A stretch of DNA of 6,496 nucleotides from assembly GCA_965371945.1 (NCBI GenBank), contig CBDVAK010000205.1, positions 1 to 6,496 on the forward strand. The letters are read 5' to 3'. Positions 5,650-6,496 of this stretch are shown here, piece by piece. The position numbers were made by a program, and so were the translations under genes. Below the pieces are notes generated by a model. It saw nothing but the letters and a program-made list of their open reading frames with translations, did no database searches and was not told the origin of the DNA. The stretch is from CBDVAK01 sp965371945 (GTDB lineage Bacteria > Pseudomonadota > Gammaproteobacteria > Competibacterales > JAHEDQ01). Every line of letters begins with the position of its first letter. The first letter of the stretch is position 1.

Positions 5650-6372
5650 TTATTTGGCCCCCAGGGAAATCATGCCGGGGATTCGTACTCGTCCTTCCAC
5701 CACCCGCATCAACAACATGACGATGGAGGTGATCAGGATATAGAGTACCGTTGCTGCGGTGAACGCTTCAAATCCCTGGAACGTGTATTCCTCGATCTGG
5801 CGTGCCTGAGCCGTGGTCTCCAGCAGGCCGATCGTGAGTGCGACAGAAGAATTCTTGAAGATCGTGAGAAACTCGCTGGTGAGCGGCGGGACGATGATGC
5901 GATAGCTGACCGGCAACAAAACGTAGCGATAAACCTGCGCTGGCGTGAGCCCCATTGCCAGGCCGGCATGGCGTTGTCCCAGACCGATGGCATTGATGCC
6001 GGCGCGCACCTGTTCGGCGACACGTGAAGCCGTGTAGAGGCCCAGGCAAACAGCCGCTGTCGTAAACTCGGGCATGGGCAGCTCGCGCTTGACCCACATT
6101 CCAGCGTCCTGCGGGAGCAATTCGGGAAACACGAAATACCAGAGGAACATTTGCACAAGCAGCGGAATATTGCGAAACAGCTCGACATACCCTGTCGCAA
6201 ATCCGCGTAGCACCACACTATCGGTCGTGCGCAGAATGCCGATGACCGACCCAAGGGAAAAGGCCAGCACCCACGCGGTCAGAGAGACTGCTATGGTCCA
6301 TTCAAACCCGGAGACCAGCCACTCCAGATAAGGTTCACGGATCAGAACGCCCCAGTCCCAATTATAGTTCAT
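5650..6372 (-). CDS. gltJ: Glutamate/aspartate-type ABC importer, permease GltJ
   Basis: This is the partner channel subunit of GltK. It has 240 residues (E. coli GltJ: 246). Near-identical blocks are YVELFRNIPLLVQ (62-74), WYFVFPELLP (78-87) and LGLYTASRVAEQVRAGI (110-126), the last with the EAA loop ending in LAMGL. PPLTSEFLTIFKNSS (162-176) follows. The ATG at 6372 gives MNYNWDWGVL, aligning with the GltJ N-terminus, and has GGTGGA 7 bases upstream. A GTG at 6384 would add four residues (MDWT) without a ribosome binding site, so I preferred the ATG. It is the first transporter gene visible. No gltI (periplasmic binding protein) ends directly upstream, which is unusual for this operon. Confidence 0.88.
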   Translation of the reverse strand: MNYNWDWGVLIREPYLEWLVSGFEWTIAVSLTAWVLAFSLGSVIGILRTTDSVVLRGFATGYVELFRNIPLLVQMFLWYFVFPELLPQDAGMWVKRELPMPEFTTAAVCLGLYTASRVAEQVRAGINAIGLGQRHAGLAMGLTPAQVYRYVLLPVSYRIIVPPLTSEFLTIFKNSSVALTIGLLETTAQARQIEEYTFQGFEAFTAATVLYILITSIVMLLMRVVEGRVRIPGMISLGAK

Positions 6373-6395
6373 CGTCCAGTCCACCGCGCTCTGGC

Positions 6396-6416
6396 GTCCC
6401 GCTTCGGCATCGGGAC
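6396..6416. repeat. Perfect inverted repeat upstream of gltJ
   Basis: GTCCCG (6396-6401) and CGGGAC (6411-6416) form a 6-base GC-rich stem with a 9-base loop, starting 24 bases upstream of the gltJ ATG. There is no T-run after it on either strand, so it is not a standard intrinsic terminator. It might modulate read-through or mRNA stability between an upstream gene and gltJ. Confidence 0.35.
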
Positions 6417-6450
6417 AGAAACCCGGAAGGCGAGCTGCGTTCTAGGAGGC

Positions 6451-6481
6451 TGTCCGAGAACAGACTGATCTACTGCGGACA
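6451..6481. repeat. Interrupted inverted repeat at the right edge
   Basis: TGTCCG (6451-6456) and CGGACA (6476-6481) pair perfectly, and CAG/CTG (6461-6463, 6473-6475) extend the stem after a 4-base bulge. A second pair, GTTCT (6439-6443) and AGAAC (6457-6461), overlaps it. All three reading frames of the surrounding 6385-6496 segment lack a recognisable protein. It could be a transcript hairpin or the end of a mobile element that continues beyond the window. Confidence 0.35.
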
Positions 6482-6496
6482 ATCCTGATTGGCCAT

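Noticed and set aside
1..6496. CRISPR arrays, phage genes or defence systems
   Set aside because: No regularly spaced repeats and no such proteins were seen; almost the whole window is metabolic and transport coding sequence.

Overview
The window holds eight complete protein genes, all on the minus strand, in two adjacent transcription units. Read in the direction of transcription (right to left) they are gltJ-gltK-gltL, a 137-base gap, then frdA-frdB-frdC-frdD-rquA. Closely packed genes, moderately high G+C, an Escherichia coli-type four-subunit (haem-free, 'type D') fumarate reductase and a GltJKL-type transporter all suggest a gammaproteobacterium or close relative. No rRNA or taxon-specific marker is present, so this is an inference. 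An rquA gene implies an organism that makes ubiquinone and converts part of it to rhodoquinone.

Right part (about 4264-6372): two inner-membrane permeases and one ATPase of a polar amino acid ABC importer, most like the glutamate/aspartate system. The genes are nearly fused (1-base gap, then a GTGA overlap). The periplasmic binding protein gene expected upstream (gltI) is not immediately before gltJ. The last ~110 bases hold two inverted repeats and no convincing gene.

Middle (4127-4263): a short regulatory gap. It contains an FNR/ANR-like box (TTGAC-N4-ATCAT). A -10-like TATCTT lies at exactly the spacing expected of an FNR-activated class II promoter reading into frdA.

Left part (79-4126): frdABCD encode flavoprotein, iron-sulfur protein and two membrane anchors of a quinol:fumarate reductase. 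The A/B and B/C junctions are ATGA overlaps and the C/D gap is 2 bases. Thirty-seven bases after frdD comes rquA, whose product makes rhodoquinone from ubiquinone. The five genes read as one module: RquA makes the low-potential quinone and FrdABCD oxidises its quinol to reduce fumarate. Some quinone-site residues known from the menaquinol-dependent E. coli enzyme are changed here, which fits a different quinone partner. The transporter upstream could supply aspartate/glutamate as a source of fumarate, though that link is inferred from position only.

The first 78 bases carry no gene I can assign; a small hairpin lies just after the rquA stop.
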